Counted from the stretch's first letter, positions 44,771 to 53,779 are shown. The stretch: DNA of 64,000 nucleotides from Syntrophaceae bacterium (GCA_013177825.1 JABLXX010000011.1:35546-99545); one strand, 5' to 3'. A program made the numbers and translations. The notes: generated by a model not told the origin, from the sequence alone.

Positions 44771-45229
44771 ATGGATAAGCTGTTTTTGGAAGATTACACC
44801 GTAGGAGAAGTTCTGAAATCGCCGGCCCGGACCATCACCGAGACGGACATCACCTTTTTTGCAATGCTGACGGGAGACTGGCACCCCATTCATACGAACG
44901 TCGAGTTTGCCAAGAAAGCCTTCTTCGGTGAGCGGATCGCCCACGGCATGCTTTCGTTGTGCATCGGCAGCGCCCTCATCTTCCGGCTCGGCCAGTACGT
45001 GGCCCTGCCCAAGTCCTTCATCGCCTTTTACGGCATGGATTCCGTCCGGTTCACCGGCCCCGTCAAGATCGGCGACACGATCCACTGCGAAGTCACCGTG
45101 GAAAAACTGGATCCGAAAGACGACAAGACGGGCGTCATCGTCTCGAAGAACGCCATCAAGAACCAGCGGGGCGAAGACGTGGTGATCTACACGACGAGGG
45201 CCCTTTGCGGGAGAAAACCGAAAGGCTGA
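44771..45229 (+). CDS. MaoC-like (R)-specific enoyl-CoA hydratase
   Basis: 152-residue hot-dog-fold hydratase. The hydratase-2 motif is TGDWHPIHTN, with catalytic Asp36 and His41, followed by 'FFGERIAHGMLSLCIGSAL'. It adds water to enoyl-CoA. AGGAG precedes the ATG. It is placed 80 bases after the dehydrogenase, so it can act on its product. Confidence 0.9.
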   Translation: MDKLFLEDYTVGEVLKSPARTITETDITFFAMLTGDWHPIHTNVEFAKKAFFGERIAHGMLSLCIGSALIFRLGQYVALPKSFIAFYGMDSVRFTGPVKIGDTIHCEVTVEKLDPKDDKTGVIVSKNAIKNQRGEDVVIYTTRALCGRKPKG

Positions 45230-45239
45230 GCGGGAGACG

Positions 45240-46118
45240 TTGCAAAATAACGGCTATCTCTTCAACCATCAACACCGCTCGGTCCGCCGCCCCGGAGTTC
45301 TCGGGGCGCGGGTCCGGGCGGGATCAACCGGATCCCCGCCGACGTCGGGGGTCGGCGACGGGATCCTGATTCACCCCGACAAGGCCTTCTTCGCCGTCGG
45401 GGACGGTTCCGACCGGAATCCCCGGGCGGTCCGGCGGGTCATGGAAGGGTTCAGCGCGATCCTGAACGGGATGACCGGCCTGGAAGCGGGCCGGGCCTAC
45501 CGGGAGGAGGAGGCGGCGATCCTCCGGGAAAGCGTGGTTCTCGCCGCGGCAATGCTGGTCCGGGAGCTTTATCCTTCCGACGGCTGCACCTTCACCGGCA
45601 TCCTGCTCTTCAGGCAGGACAGCGGCCTCCGGGGCCTGATGTTTCATGCGGGCGACAGCCTCCTGTACCGGATCGATACGGAAAGCGGCTCGGTGCAGAG
45701 ACTGACGGAGAACAACTTCTGGTTCGTCGGCCGGGCGGACCGGTTTTCGCAGGTCGAGGAGATTTCCCTCGAGGAATCGTCCCGCCTGCTTCTCGCCACC
45801 GACGGCTTCGCCGCCCTGCTCCCGTCCGGGGAGGGCGACGGGAAGGAGCTCGGAGAGATCTGCCGCCGGTATCCCGTCGAGGAAGTTCCGGACCTCCTGT
45901 TCGACCGGTACGACCGGCCCGGATGCATTCTCGACGACGCGGCGGTCCTGTGCCTCGCCCCGGCCGGACCGACGGGTTGCGGCTCCCCGTTCATTCTCGG
46001 GGGAACCAGCGCCGCGGAAGAACAGAGGAGAAGACAGCAGGTCGAGGGGCTCCGCCGGGAAGACCGCTACGAAATCCATTACCCGGGCGCCGGAAAAGGC
46101 TGCCCGGACATATACTGA
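45240..46118 (+). CDS. PP2C-like serine/threonine phosphatase domain protein
   Basis: ~292-residue protein with the PPM phosphatase pattern: 'HPDKAFFAVGDGSDRNP' (metal-binding Asp in VGDG), 'GCTFTGILLF', 'MFHAGDSLLYRID', 'LLLATDGFAALLP' and 'LDDAAVLCLA' (second metal Asp in DD). It dephosphorylates phosphoserine/threonine in the known family. The only start I can find is a TTG at 45240, with a poor ribosome site, so the start is uncertain. It lies inside the CoA block and may tune it. Confidence 0.75.
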   Translation: MQNNGYLFNHQHRSVRRPGVLGARVRAGSTGSPPTSGVGDGILIHPDKAFFAVGDGSDRNPRAVRRVMEGFSAILNGMTGLEAGRAYREEEAAILRESVVLAAAMLVRELYPSDGCTFTGILLFRQDSGLRGLMFHAGDSLLYRIDTESGSVQRLTENNFWFVGRADRFSQVEEISLEESSRLLLATDGFAALLPSGEGDGKELGEICRRYPVEEVPDLLFDRYDRPGCILDDAAVLCLAPAGPTGCGSPFILGGTSAAEEQRRRQQVEGLRREDRYEIHYPGAGKGCPDIY

Positions 46119-46157
46119 ACGGAATCGACGAGACTCCGGAACCAAGAGGGATGATCC

Positions 46158-47297
46158 ATGTACAATGACTATTTCAGTGAATCACACGACATGCTGAGGG
46201 ACAGCGTCCGCCGCTTCGTCGCCCGGGAAATCGCACCGCACCTCGACCGATGGGAAGAAGAGGGAATCATCCCTCTGGAACTCTACAAGAAGGCCGGAGA
46301 CGCCGGTTTCATCGGGCTCGGCTATCCCGAGGAGTACGGCGGAACGCCCGGCGACATCTTCCACCAGGTGGCCTATACGGAGGAGATCATGCGCTGCGGC
46401 GCCGTCGGGCTTCCGTCGAGCCTCGGCTCCAGCGCCATCGCCGTGCCGCCCATCCTGGCCCTAGGAACGGAAGAGCAGAAGCAGAAGTTCGTCCCCACCG
46501 TCCTGGCGGGCGACAAGATCGCCGTTCTGGGCGTTACGGAGCCGAGCGGCGGTTCCGACGTGGCGAATCTCCTCACCCGGGCCGTCCGGAAAGGCGACAA
46601 GTACATCGTCAACGGCTCGAAGACCTTCATCACCAGCGGGAGCCGAGCGGACTACGTGACCACCGCCGTCCGGACCGGCGGACCGGGACACGGCGGCATC
46701 AGCCTCCTCGTCATCGAAAAGGGGACGCCGGGATTCACCTGCTCGAAGAAACTCGAGAAGATGGGCTGGTGGTCTTCCGACACGGCAGAGCTGAGCTTCG
46801 ACGAATGCGAAGTCCCCGTCGAAAACCTCCTGGGGGCGGAAAACAAGGGGTTCGTCGGGATCATGGTGAATTTCCAGAAGGAACGCCTCTACCTCTCGGT
46901 GGAAGCCCACGCCGTGGCGGAAATGGCCCTGGAGGAGTCGATCAAATACGCCAAGGAGCGGATCGCCTTCGGCAAGCCCCTGACGGGCTTCCAGGTGACC
47001 CGCCACAAGCTCGCCGAGATGGCGACCCAGGTGGAGGCGGCCAAGCAGATGAGCTACAGCGTTGCCACCAGGATCGGCAACGGCCAGCCCGCCTACAAGG
47101 AGGCCTGCATGGCGAAGAACTTCGCCACGAAGGTCTGCGACCGGGTGGTCTACGACGCCGTCCAGATCCACGGCGGCTACGGCTACTGCCGGGAATATCT
47201 CGTGGAGCGCCTCTACCGCGACTCGCGCCTCTTCGCTATCGGCGGCGGGACGTACGAGATCATGAACGAAGTCATCAGCAAGCAGATGGGCTTGTAG
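46158..47297 (+). CDS. Acyl-CoA dehydrogenase (isovaleryl/long-chain type)
   Basis: 379-residue acyl-CoA dehydrogenase. 'LGVTEPSGGSDVANLLTRA' binds FAD. The usual EGT glutamate is Gly363 (IGGGTYEI), and a Glu242 in 'NFQKERLYL' occupies the alternative place used as catalytic base in isovaleryl-CoA and long-chain acyl-CoA dehydrogenases. This suggests a branched or bulky substrate. Electrons would pass to ETF. Confidence 0.92.
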   Translation: MYNDYFSESHDMLRDSVRRFVAREIAPHLDRWEEEGIIPLELYKKAGDAGFIGLGYPEEYGGTPGDIFHQVAYTEEIMRCGAVGLPSSLGSSAIAVPPILALGTEEQKQKFVPTVLAGDKIAVLGVTEPSGGSDVANLLTRAVRKGDKYIVNGSKTFITSGSRADYVTTAVRTGGPGHGGISLLVIEKGTPGFTCSKKLEKMGWWSSDTAELSFDECEVPVENLLGAENKGFVGIMVNFQKERLYLSVEAHAVAEMALEESIKYAKERIAFGKPLTGFQVTRHKLAEMATQVEAAKQMSYSVATRIGNGQPAYKEACMAKNFATKVCDRVVYDAVQIHGGYGYCREYLVERLYRDSRLFAIGGGTYEIMNEVISKQMGL

Positions 47298-47303
47298 TGA
47301 AGC

Positions 47304-47360
47304 GGGCTGCTGAAACGGGGCTGCCTGCGGCGTTGCCCTGATCCCGTGCCACTCGACGTG
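47304..47360. repeat. Dispersed repeat family 1, left half-copy D
   Basis: Matches the left half of copy A (GGGCTG...GCGTT...CTCGACGT) at roughly 70-75%. It breaks off at the GACGT of the repeat centre, exactly where coding-like acyl-CoA dehydrogenase tail sequence begins. Confidence 0.65.
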
Positions 47361-47405
47361 TACAAGATGATGAAGGAAGTAATCGGCAAGCAGATTGGTT
47401 TATGA
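47361..47405 (+). pseudogene. Relic C-terminus of an acyl-CoA dehydrogenase
   Basis: Reads YKMMKEVIGKQIGL then TGA. The last 14 residues of the intact gene ending at 47297 are YEIMNEVISKQMGL; ten of 14 are identical and most codon differences are at third positions. It therefore looks like the end of a second copy, joined to repeat half-copy D. Confidence 0.7.
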
Positions 47406-47415
47406 ACGAGAGAAA

Positions 47416-47538
47416 GGGCTGTTCAAAAATGCCCGGAGGCAAGGCCCCCGAAATCCTGAGCCATGAGTCGTACTTTTTCGGTACGTCGAATGGCGAAGGA
47501 TGAGGGAAACGCAGCAAACGGTTATTTTTCAGCGGCCC
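47416..47538. repeat. Dispersed structured repeat, family 1, copy B
   Basis: About 123 bp, reverse complement of copy A with roughly 80% identity. Ends GGGCTGTT and AGCGGCCC are inverted, and the centre carries CGTAC ... GTACG. Confidence 0.8.
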
Positions 47539-47550
47539 GGGATACACACC

Positions 47551-48195
47551 ATGGAGATGGACCTTCACATCCACACCAACCGCTATTCCGGTTGCAGCAA
47601 CCTGCCCCCGTCCGGCCTGCTGCGGAAGGCCCGGGAAGCGGGCCTGGACGGCATCGCCCTGACGGAGCACGGCATCCGCTGGTCCGACGACAACCTTCAG
47701 GAGCTCGTCGAAGCCAGCGGCGTGGAGAACCTGCTCGTCCTGGCGGGCCAGGAGGTAGCCTGTTACACGAAGCGCGGGGAATTCCAGGGGGAATTTCTGC
47801 TGTTCGGATATCCCCGCAGCCTCGGATCGAGCCGTTCCCTGGAGACGATCCTGGAGATGGTGCACGGGGAAGGCGGTGTCGTCATCGCCGCCCACCCTTT
47901 CAAGAAAATCGTATCCTCCAACAGCGATTTCTACGGGGCCGGTTTCCGGGTCTACGACTACGACCTGGATGGTCTGGAGGTGGTTCACCCCTCCTACGAC
48001 CGCGAGAGCATCGCCCTGGCGGAGGAAGCCATGAGAAAGCGGAACCTGGCCGGCATCGGCTGCAGCGACGCCCATGATCTCCGAAGCGTCGGTCTCTGCC
48101 GGACGGTGTTTCCGGATCCCATCACCGACATGGAGGGCCTCTGCGACGCCATCCGGGCCCGCCGTGTCACCGCACGGAGCCTGAAGGCCCTGTAA
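47551..48195 (+). CDS. PHP-domain metal-dependent phosphoesterase
   Basis: 214-residue PHP-family protein. The metal site is built from 'MDLHIHTNRYSGCS' (motif 1), 'IALTEHG' (motif 2), 'VIAAHPF' (motif 3) and 'GIGCSDAHD' (motif 4). Related proteins act as nucleotide or histidinol-phosphate phosphoesterases; this one has no fused domain. The ATG at 47551 or the one six bases later fits the family; the frame is open to an ATG at 47500 that lies inside the repeat. No clear ribosome site. Confidence 0.85.
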   Translation: MEMDLHIHTNRYSGCSNLPPSGLLRKAREAGLDGIALTEHGIRWSDDNLQELVEASGVENLLVLAGQEVACYTKRGEFQGEFLLFGYPRSLGSSRSLETILEMVHGEGGVVIAAHPFKKIVSSNSDFYGAGFRVYDYDLDGLEVVHPSYDRESIALAEEAMRKRNLAGIGCSDAHDLRSVGLCRTVFPDPITDMEGLCDAIRARRVTARSLKAL

Positions 48196-48242
48196 TGCCA
48201 TTCATCCCGTTTTGGAAGCGACGTTCTTTGTGCAGACAGACA

Positions 48243-48256
48243 TGACTGACCAGTCA
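48243..48256. promoter_or_regulatory. TetR-type operator, second copy
   Basis: TGACTGACCAGTCA, the exact reverse complement of the inner 14-mer at 40868-40881. It lies 20 bases upstream of the start codon of the PaaK-like ligase gene, so the same TetR protein probably controls both. Confidence 0.7.
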
Positions 48257-48276
48257 ATCTAAAAGGAGGAAACGAC

Positions 48277-49740
48277 ATGTCGAAAGTGTTCAAAGTACCG
48301 CGGAACCGTGAAGAGATTATGGCCTGGATCGACAGCATCCCCCTGTACAAAGGGGACCAGCCGCTGGATCTCGCTTTCAAGAGCAAGGAAGAGATCCGGA
48401 GCGCCCAGGATGCCAACCTGGTCGCACAGATGGAGCGGCTGGAGAAGCAGAGCCCCTTCTACCGGGAGAAGTTCAAGGAGTGGGGCGTCGATCCGAAGTC
48501 GATCAAGAGCGTCGAAGACCTGGAAAAGATCCCCGTCACGAGCAAGGCCGACTATATGAAGGACCGGGGCGAATCCTTCAAGCTGGACATGGATTTCGCC
48601 AAGATCATGGATTACATCCTCTATGAGATCACGTACACCACCGGGACGACCACGGGGCTTCCGTCGAGGTTCTACAACACGACATACGACATGTTCCTGC
48701 AGACCTGGATGTTCCGCATCGGCTGCAAGATCACCTATCTCGAGCCCGACGACATCCTCATGAATCTCTTCCCGTTCCACTTCATCCCCCACATCGGGTA
48801 CTACAAGACGGTCCACTTCGCCTCCGCCGTGGGGATGACGATGTGCTGGGGCTTCACCGGCGCCCCGCTGCCCGGGTTCCCCTACAGCATCCACCGCTCC
48901 ATGCAGCAGGCCATCGAGGATATCGAGAAGAAGAAGGTCAATGCCCTCTCGGGGATCGCCTCCTACATCCGGCGGCTCATCATGACCGCCGAGGAGCAGG
49001 GGCGCGACCTCTCCCGGATCAACAAGATCCAGGCCCTGGGCGAGGCGGTGCCCAAGGGGATGCGGGACGACATGCGCAGGCGCCTCCAGAAGATGGGGGC
49101 CGGCGAGGTCTACATCAGCAACGCCTTCGGATTCACCGAGGGGCAGACGGCCTTCCAGGAGTGCGCGGAGCTGGGCGGAGCCCACTGCGGGGTGCCCCAG
49201 ATGTACTACTTCGAGGCCGTGGACGAGAAGGGGAAGCGGAAACCCGACGGGGAGCCGGGGCTCTTGTGCATCACCCACCTTGACCGCCGGGGCACCTGCC
49301 TGCTTCGCTACCTGGTGGGCGACATCGTCGCCATCACAAACGAGCCCTGCCCCATCTGCGGCCGCAACGACCAGCGGATCGTAACGACCGTGGGAAGCAC
49401 CTACGGGACCCGGACCAGTGAGCTCATGAAGGTCAAGGGAACCCTCATCAACCCCGAGACCATGCGGGACGCCGTGGCCAACACCCCGGGGGTCATCGAG
49501 TACCAGTTCATCGTGACCAAGGAAAAGGCCGACGATCCCTACTCCATGGACCTCCTGATCCTGAAGGTCGGGGCCGACGAGGGCGTGGACAAGGCCCGGA
49601 TGGAAGGGGAACTGAAGGAAAAGGTCAAGCGGGCCGTGGAGCTGACGCCGAAGGTGGAGTTCGTGCCGTTCACGGAAATCTTCAACCCGGGCCAGACCCT
49701 GAAGGCCACCCGGATCGTCGACCAGCGGCCAAAGGAATGA
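48277..49740 (+). CDS. Phenylacetate-CoA ligase-like (PaaK family) AMP-ligase
   Basis: 487-residue ANL ligase of the PaaK family. The ATP loop is 'YEITYTTGTTTGLPSRFY' (Tyr120 onward), then 'YISNAFGFTEGQ' and 'LRYLVGDIVAI'. A zinc-like CPICGR pattern (only one Cys pair visible) is conserved in PaaK relatives. It activates an aromatic, cyclic or other acid to its CoA ester. AAAGGAGG precedes the ATG and the second TetR operator is just upstream. Confidence 0.88.
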   Translation: MSKVFKVPRNREEIMAWIDSIPLYKGDQPLDLAFKSKEEIRSAQDANLVAQMERLEKQSPFYREKFKEWGVDPKSIKSVEDLEKIPVTSKADYMKDRGESFKLDMDFAKIMDYILYEITYTTGTTTGLPSRFYNTTYDMFLQTWMFRIGCKITYLEPDDILMNLFPFHFIPHIGYYKTVHFASAVGMTMCWGFTGAPLPGFPYSIHRSMQQAIEDIEKKKVNALSGIASYIRRLIMTAEEQGRDLSRINKIQALGEAVPKGMRDDMRRRLQKMGAGEVYISNAFGFTEGQTAFQECAELGGAHCGVPQMYYFEAVDEKGKRKPDGEPGLLCITHLDRRGTCLLRYLVGDIVAITNEPCPICGRNDQRIVTTVGSTYGTRTSELMKVKGTLINPETMRDAVANTPGVIEYQFIVTKEKADDPYSMDLLILKVGADEGVDKARMEGELKEKVKRAVELTPKVEFVPFTEIFNPGQTLKATRIVDQRPKE

Positions 49741-50256
49741 GAAAGGGATCAGACGGGAGACGGGACGGCCCATGGGGCGCGGGGGCTGTCACGGGGGCTC
49801 CCGCCGTCGCGAAAACGTTTCCGCTCTTCGCCTTCTGAAACCGAAGAGCCTGGGAGACGGAAACGTTTTCCAATTGCTCCTCTGGGAACCCCCGGCCGCG
49901 CCCCCGCGGACGAAGCGTAAAGAGGCACGAAAAAGTTCAGGAAGGGTAATTTTTAAATCTGTGCCCGGGTGGTCCGGGAAACCCGCCTGAACAGAAAAAA
50001 GAAAGAATGTAAGGCGACGCCATCGCCTCCCTTCCCCGACCGACGGGGGAAGCGGACGACCGGTTATCGGCGACACCGCTTCCCCTCGAGGCGCGGGGCA
50101 AGTTCCGGCTGACGGGAGGGCGGCGGGGCGGCGCCGGCGGAAAGAATCCTTCCCGACGGGCGGGCTTCTCCAAGACCGGAGGGCCCGTCCGTATCGGGGC
50201 GACGGGGAAAACAACCGACATCCATGCAGGGAGCCAGACAAAAGGAGGGCAACATC
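49741..50256. other. Intergenic region holding repeat family 2 copy 1
   Basis: 515 bases without a gene between the two ligase genes. It includes the structured repeat (49778-49908) and a second hairpin (GTTCAGG 49935-49941 / CCTGAAC 49986-49992). The rest is GC-rich with short inverted repeats and no family-like protein. Confidence 0.6.
49778..49908. repeat. Dispersed structured repeat, family 2, copy 1
   Basis: 131 bp. Outer parts are nearly identical to the reverse complement of 61253-61383, but the central palindrome differs: GAAAACGTTTCC (49811-49822) / GGAAACGTTTTC (49859-49870). Inside it a second stem, GCTCTTCG (49823-49830) / CGAAGAGC (49842-49849). Confidence 0.85.
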
Positions 50257-51816
50257 ATGGTGCTGGGAGATTTTCTCAAGAAATACGCCACAGAGCGTTC
50301 GGATCGGGAAGCCGTTGTCTTCCAGGACCGGCGCTTTACGTTCCGGGATTACGACGAACAGACGGACCGCGTCGCCGCCGGGCTGCTCAGGCTCGGGGTT
50401 CGGAAGGGCGACCGTGTCGGCATCTACGTCCCCAACTGGCCGGAAAATGTCTTTCTCTACCTTGGTGCCGCAAAGATCGGCGCCGTGGCGGTCCCCGTGA
50501 GCTGGCGCTTCACGCCCCAGGAGGTCCGCTTCGTTGCCGAAAACGCCGGGATCTCCGTCCTCGCCATGACGGCGGGATTTCTGGGAATGGATTTCCTCCA
50601 GGGCCTGGCCGCCGTCCGGAGCGAGCTCTCCTCCCTCCGGCATGTTGTGATCCTGGAACGCGACAAGGCCGCGGCGGGAATGATTCCGTTCGACGATTTC
50701 ATCGCCGACCCCGGACCGGATCTGGAAAAAGCGAAAGCGGCCGTCCAGCCCGACGATCCCGTCCTGTTTCTCTATACATCCGGCACCACGGGGGTGCCCA
50801 AGGCCTCCGTCCTGACCCACCGGAACCTGATCTCCTATACCGACGGCCAGATCGCCAGTTCCGATTTCGCCGGGGACCACCGGCTCCTCCTGAACATCCC
50901 CCTGAACCACGTCGGGGGCGCCGTCATGGCCGTCATCGCCTGCCTGAACGCAGGCAACACCCTTGTCATGATGGACATGTTCAACCCCGAAGAGACCCTG
51001 AAGACGATCGAGAAGGAGAATATCTCCGTCATCGGCCAGGTGCCGGCCCAGTACGCCCTGGAGCTCCTGAATCCGAACGTCGAGAAGTACAACCTGAAGT
51101 CCATCCAGGTGGCCATCGTCTCCAGCCAGCCCTGCCCGTCGGAGCTGATCCTGGGAATCAAGACCAGGATGGGCGTCATGCCCCGGAACGCCTACGGGCT
51201 CACCGAGGTGAGCGGCGCCATCACCTTCACCCACCCGAGCCATGGCGAGGAGAAGCTCAAGTACTCGGTAGGCCGGGCCATCCCCGGGGTGGACCTCGTC
51301 ATCATGGACGAGCGGAACGGCATCCTTCCGCAGGGCGAGGTGGGCGAGATCGCCGTCAAGGGCGATCCCGTCATGAAAGGCTACTGGAAGCGGCCCGACG
51401 AAGACAAACGGGTCTTCGACGACAAGGGATACTTCCATACCGGCGACATGGGGCGCCTCGAAGAGGACGGCTCCCTCGTCATCGTGGGCCGGAAAAAGGA
51501 GATGTTCATTCGCGGCGGCGAGAACGTGTATCCGCCGGAGGTGGAAGAGGCACTGGCGAAGCATCCCGATGTCCTGATGAGCGCCGTGGTGGGACGGCCC
51601 GACCCGGTCATGGGAGAGGTGGGACGGGCCTATATCATGCCCAAGCCCGGAACCAGTCCCACGGCCAAGGGCATCCGGGAGTTCCTGAAGGACAAGCTGG
51701 CAAACTACAAGATCCCCGAAGACGTGATCTTCCGCGCCCAGCTTCCCCTGACACTCCTGGGCAAGGTCAAGAAACTCGACCTGTACGAGGAAATGAAGAA
51801 GGAGTTTGGGAAGTAA
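50257..51816 (+). CDS. Acyl-CoA synthetase (AMP-forming, class I)
   Basis: 519-residue ANL ligase. The ATG at 50257 has an AGGAGG eight bases upstream. YTSGTTGVPKASV lies at ~173-185, 'RNAYGLTEVSGAITFTHPS' is A5, and 'YFHTGDMGRLEEDGSLVIVGRKKEMFIRGGENVYP' spans A7-A8. It makes an acyl-CoA from acid, ATP and CoA. It is grouped with the dehydrogenase, hydratase and thiolase genes that follow, so it should feed this beta-oxidation set. Confidence 0.9.
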   Translation: MVLGDFLKKYATERSDREAVVFQDRRFTFRDYDEQTDRVAAGLLRLGVRKGDRVGIYVPNWPENVFLYLGAAKIGAVAVPVSWRFTPQEVRFVAENAGISVLAMTAGFLGMDFLQGLAAVRSELSSLRHVVILERDKAAAGMIPFDDFIADPGPDLEKAKAAVQPDDPVLFLYTSGTTGVPKASVLTHRNLISYTDGQIASSDFAGDHRLLLNIPLNHVGGAVMAVIACLNAGNTLVMMDMFNPEETLKTIEKENISVIGQVPAQYALELLNPNVEKYNLKSIQVAIVSSQPCPSELILGIKTRMGVMPRNAYGLTEVSGAITFTHPSHGEEKLKYSVGRAIPGVDLVIMDERNGILPQGEVGEIAVKGDPVMKGYWKRPDEDKRVFDDKGYFHTGDMGRLEEDGSLVIVGRKKEMFIRGGENVYPPEVEEALAKHPDVLMSAVVGRPDPVMGEVGRAYIMPKPGTSPTAKGIREFLKDKLANYKIPEDVIFRAQLPLTLLGKVKKLDLYEEMKKEFGK

Positions 51817-51990
51817 ACCGCATTGAAAACAAGTGATTCGCGCCATCCTCCTTGGATGAACGGGAGGGAGGGACCGGCCTCCACCCCTCCGGAGCCGCCC
51901 TCCGCCCGTCATCCCCAGGGGAGCGCCTGAAAACGCCCGATGCCCGTCCCGGTGGACGGGGACGGGAAAACCCAAGAAAGGAGTCTCAAC

Positions 51991-52878
51991 ATGGAAGTAA
52001 AAAAATTCACCGTTCTGGGGGCCGGCACCATGGGCCACGGCATTGCCCAGGCCGCCGTCCAGGCGGGTTTTGATGCAGTTCTCTACGACGTCAGCACGGA
52101 GTTCGTCGAGAAGGGAGCCGCCCGGATCCAGAAGAGCCTCGCCAAGCGCGTCGCAAAGGGAAAACTGGCGGAAGACGAGATGAAGGCCATCCTGGGCCGC
52201 CTGAAAACCTCCACGGACCTGGCGGAAGCCGTGAAAGACGCCGACTTCGTCGTCGAGGCCGTCCCCGAAAATCTCGACCTGAAGAAGAAGATCTTCGCCG
52301 AGCTGGACAAGCTATGCAAGCCCGAGACGATCCTGGCCACGAACACCTCCGTCCTGTCGGTCACGGCCGTGGCGGGGGCGACCAACCGCAAGGACCAGGT
52401 CGTGGGAACCCACTTCTTCAATCCTGCCGCGGTGATGAAGCTCGTCGAGATCATCTGCCCCGTCGGCGTGGCGGACAAGACCGTGGAGATCGCCATGGAT
52501 ACGATGAAGCGCCTGGGCAAGACACCCATCAAGGTGAAGGACACGCCCGGGTTCATCGTGAACCGCCTGCTGGGCCCCCTCTACATGACGGCCGCCCAGA
52601 TGGTCCTCGAGGGGACGGCGACGGCGGAGGACATCGACACGGCGATGAAGCTGGGCGCGGGACACCCCATGGGACCCTGCGAGCTGGCGGACTTCGGCGG
52701 CTTCGACGTCATCCAGATGGCCCAGGACTCTGTCTTCGAGTACACCCACTCCGAGGCGGACAAGCTGAACATCCTGTACCGCAAGATGATCGAGGCGGGC
52801 CGTCTGGGATTCAAGAACGGCAAGGGCTTCTACGACTACTTGCCGGACGGTACCAAGAAACCCTTCAAGGTTTTCTGA
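51991..52878 (+). CDS. 3-hydroxyacyl-CoA dehydrogenase (FadB2/HBD type)
   Basis: 295-residue NAD-dependent dehydrogenase. 'VLGAGTMGHGIAQAAVQAGF' is the Rossmann motif, and 'VGTHFFNPAAVMKLVEII' contains the catalytic His and Glu. 'FIVNRLLGPLYMTAAQMV' starts the C-terminal dimer domain. The enzyme oxidises (S)-3-hydroxyacyl-CoA to 3-ketoacyl-CoA. The ATG at 51991 gives the usual N-terminus. Confidence 0.95.
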   Translation: MEVKKFTVLGAGTMGHGIAQAAVQAGFDAVLYDVSTEFVEKGAARIQKSLAKRVAKGKLAEDEMKAILGRLKTSTDLAEAVKDADFVVEAVPENLDLKKKIFAELDKLCKPETILATNTSVLSVTAVAGATNRKDQVVGTHFFNPAAVMKLVEIICPVGVADKTVEIAMDTMKRLGKTPIKVKDTPGFIVNRLLGPLYMTAAQMVLEGTATAEDIDTAMKLGAGHPMGPCELADFGGFDVIQMAQDSVFEYTHSEADKLNILYRKMIEAGRLGFKNGKGFYDYLPDGTKKPFKVF

Positions 52879-52981
52879 TTCGGCGCCGTCAAGGCCCCGC
52901 TGGTGAAACGGACGCTTCCCCCGGACCGGTGCCGGAACGGATGAAGGCGATCTATCAAACACGGAAAGAAAGGATCATTCC

Positions 52982-53767
52982 ATGGAGTACAAAGACATCA
53001 TTGTGACGAAGGACGGGGCCGTGGCGACGATCGCCATCAACCGGCCGGAAGTGCTCAACGCCATCCGGGACAACACCATGTTCGAGATCCAGGATGCGCT
53101 GAACGGAATCGAGAAGGACGACGCCGTCCGCGTGGTGGTGCTCACCGGCACGGGCGACAAGGCCTTCGTGGCGGGAGGAGACATCTCCATCATGGCCAAG
53201 GGTGCCGGCTACCTGGACGTCATCCACGGCCTCCCGGCGGGGCAGCAGATCACCTGGAACATCGAACACTTCCAGAAGCCCGTCATCGCCCGGATCAACG
53301 GCATCGCCCTGGGCGGGGGAACGGAGCTGGCCCTCTGCTGCGACATTCGCGTCGCCGCCGATACGGCCATCATGGGCGTTCCGGAGATCAACCTGGGCAT
53401 CATCCCCGGCTACGGTGGAACCCAGCGCCTCGCCCGGCTCTGCGGCGTGGGCATGGCCAAGAAGCTGGTCCTGACAGGCGAGCACATCAAGGCCGAGGAG
53501 GCCTACCGCATCGGCCTGGTGGACATGCTGGTCCCGAAGGCGGAGCTGGACGACGCCGTGGCGAAACTGGCGAAGCGCATTGCATCCAAGAGCCCCATCG
53601 CCCTGGCCATGGGCAAGGAAGCCATCAACATGGGCATCCAGGCGGATCTCCGGACGGGACTTTCCATCGAGGCACGCTGTTTCTGCATGTGCTTCGGGTC
53701 GCAGGACCGCGTCGAAGGGATGAACGCCTTCCTGGAGAAGCGGAAACCCGTATTCACGGGCAAGTAA
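52982..53767 (+). CDS. Enoyl-CoA hydratase
   Basis: 261-residue crotonase. Both catalytic glutamates are present (Glu115 in GGGTELAL and Glu135 in GVPEINLG), and 'AFVAGGDISIM' forms the oxyanion hole. This is the syn-hydratase of the beta-oxidation spiral, between the hydroxyacyl-CoA dehydrogenase and thiolase genes. AAAGGA precedes the ATG. Confidence 0.95.
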   Translation: MEYKDIIVTKDGAVATIAINRPEVLNAIRDNTMFEIQDALNGIEKDDAVRVVVLTGTGDKAFVAGGDISIMAKGAGYLDVIHGLPAGQQITWNIEHFQKPVIARINGIALGGGTELALCCDIRVAADTAIMGVPEINLGIIPGYGGTQRLARLCGVGMAKKLVLTGEHIKAEEAYRIGLVDMLVPKAELDDAVAKLAKRIASKSPIALAMGKEAINMGIQADLRTGLSIEARCFCMCFGSQDRVEGMNAFLEKRKPVFTGK

Positions 53768-53779
53768 GGAGGTATGGAC

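Noticed and set aside
49778..49908. Integron attC site or CRISPR array
   Set aside because: There is no integrase, no conserved GTTRRRY/RYYYAAC boxes at both ends, and no regular spacer array anywhere in the window.
49772..49990. Small protein with a GGCHGGSRRR motif, also seen in antisense at ~61400
   Set aside because: The shared motif is the translation of the family 2 DNA repeat; the elements differ in reading frame continuity and have no ribosome site.
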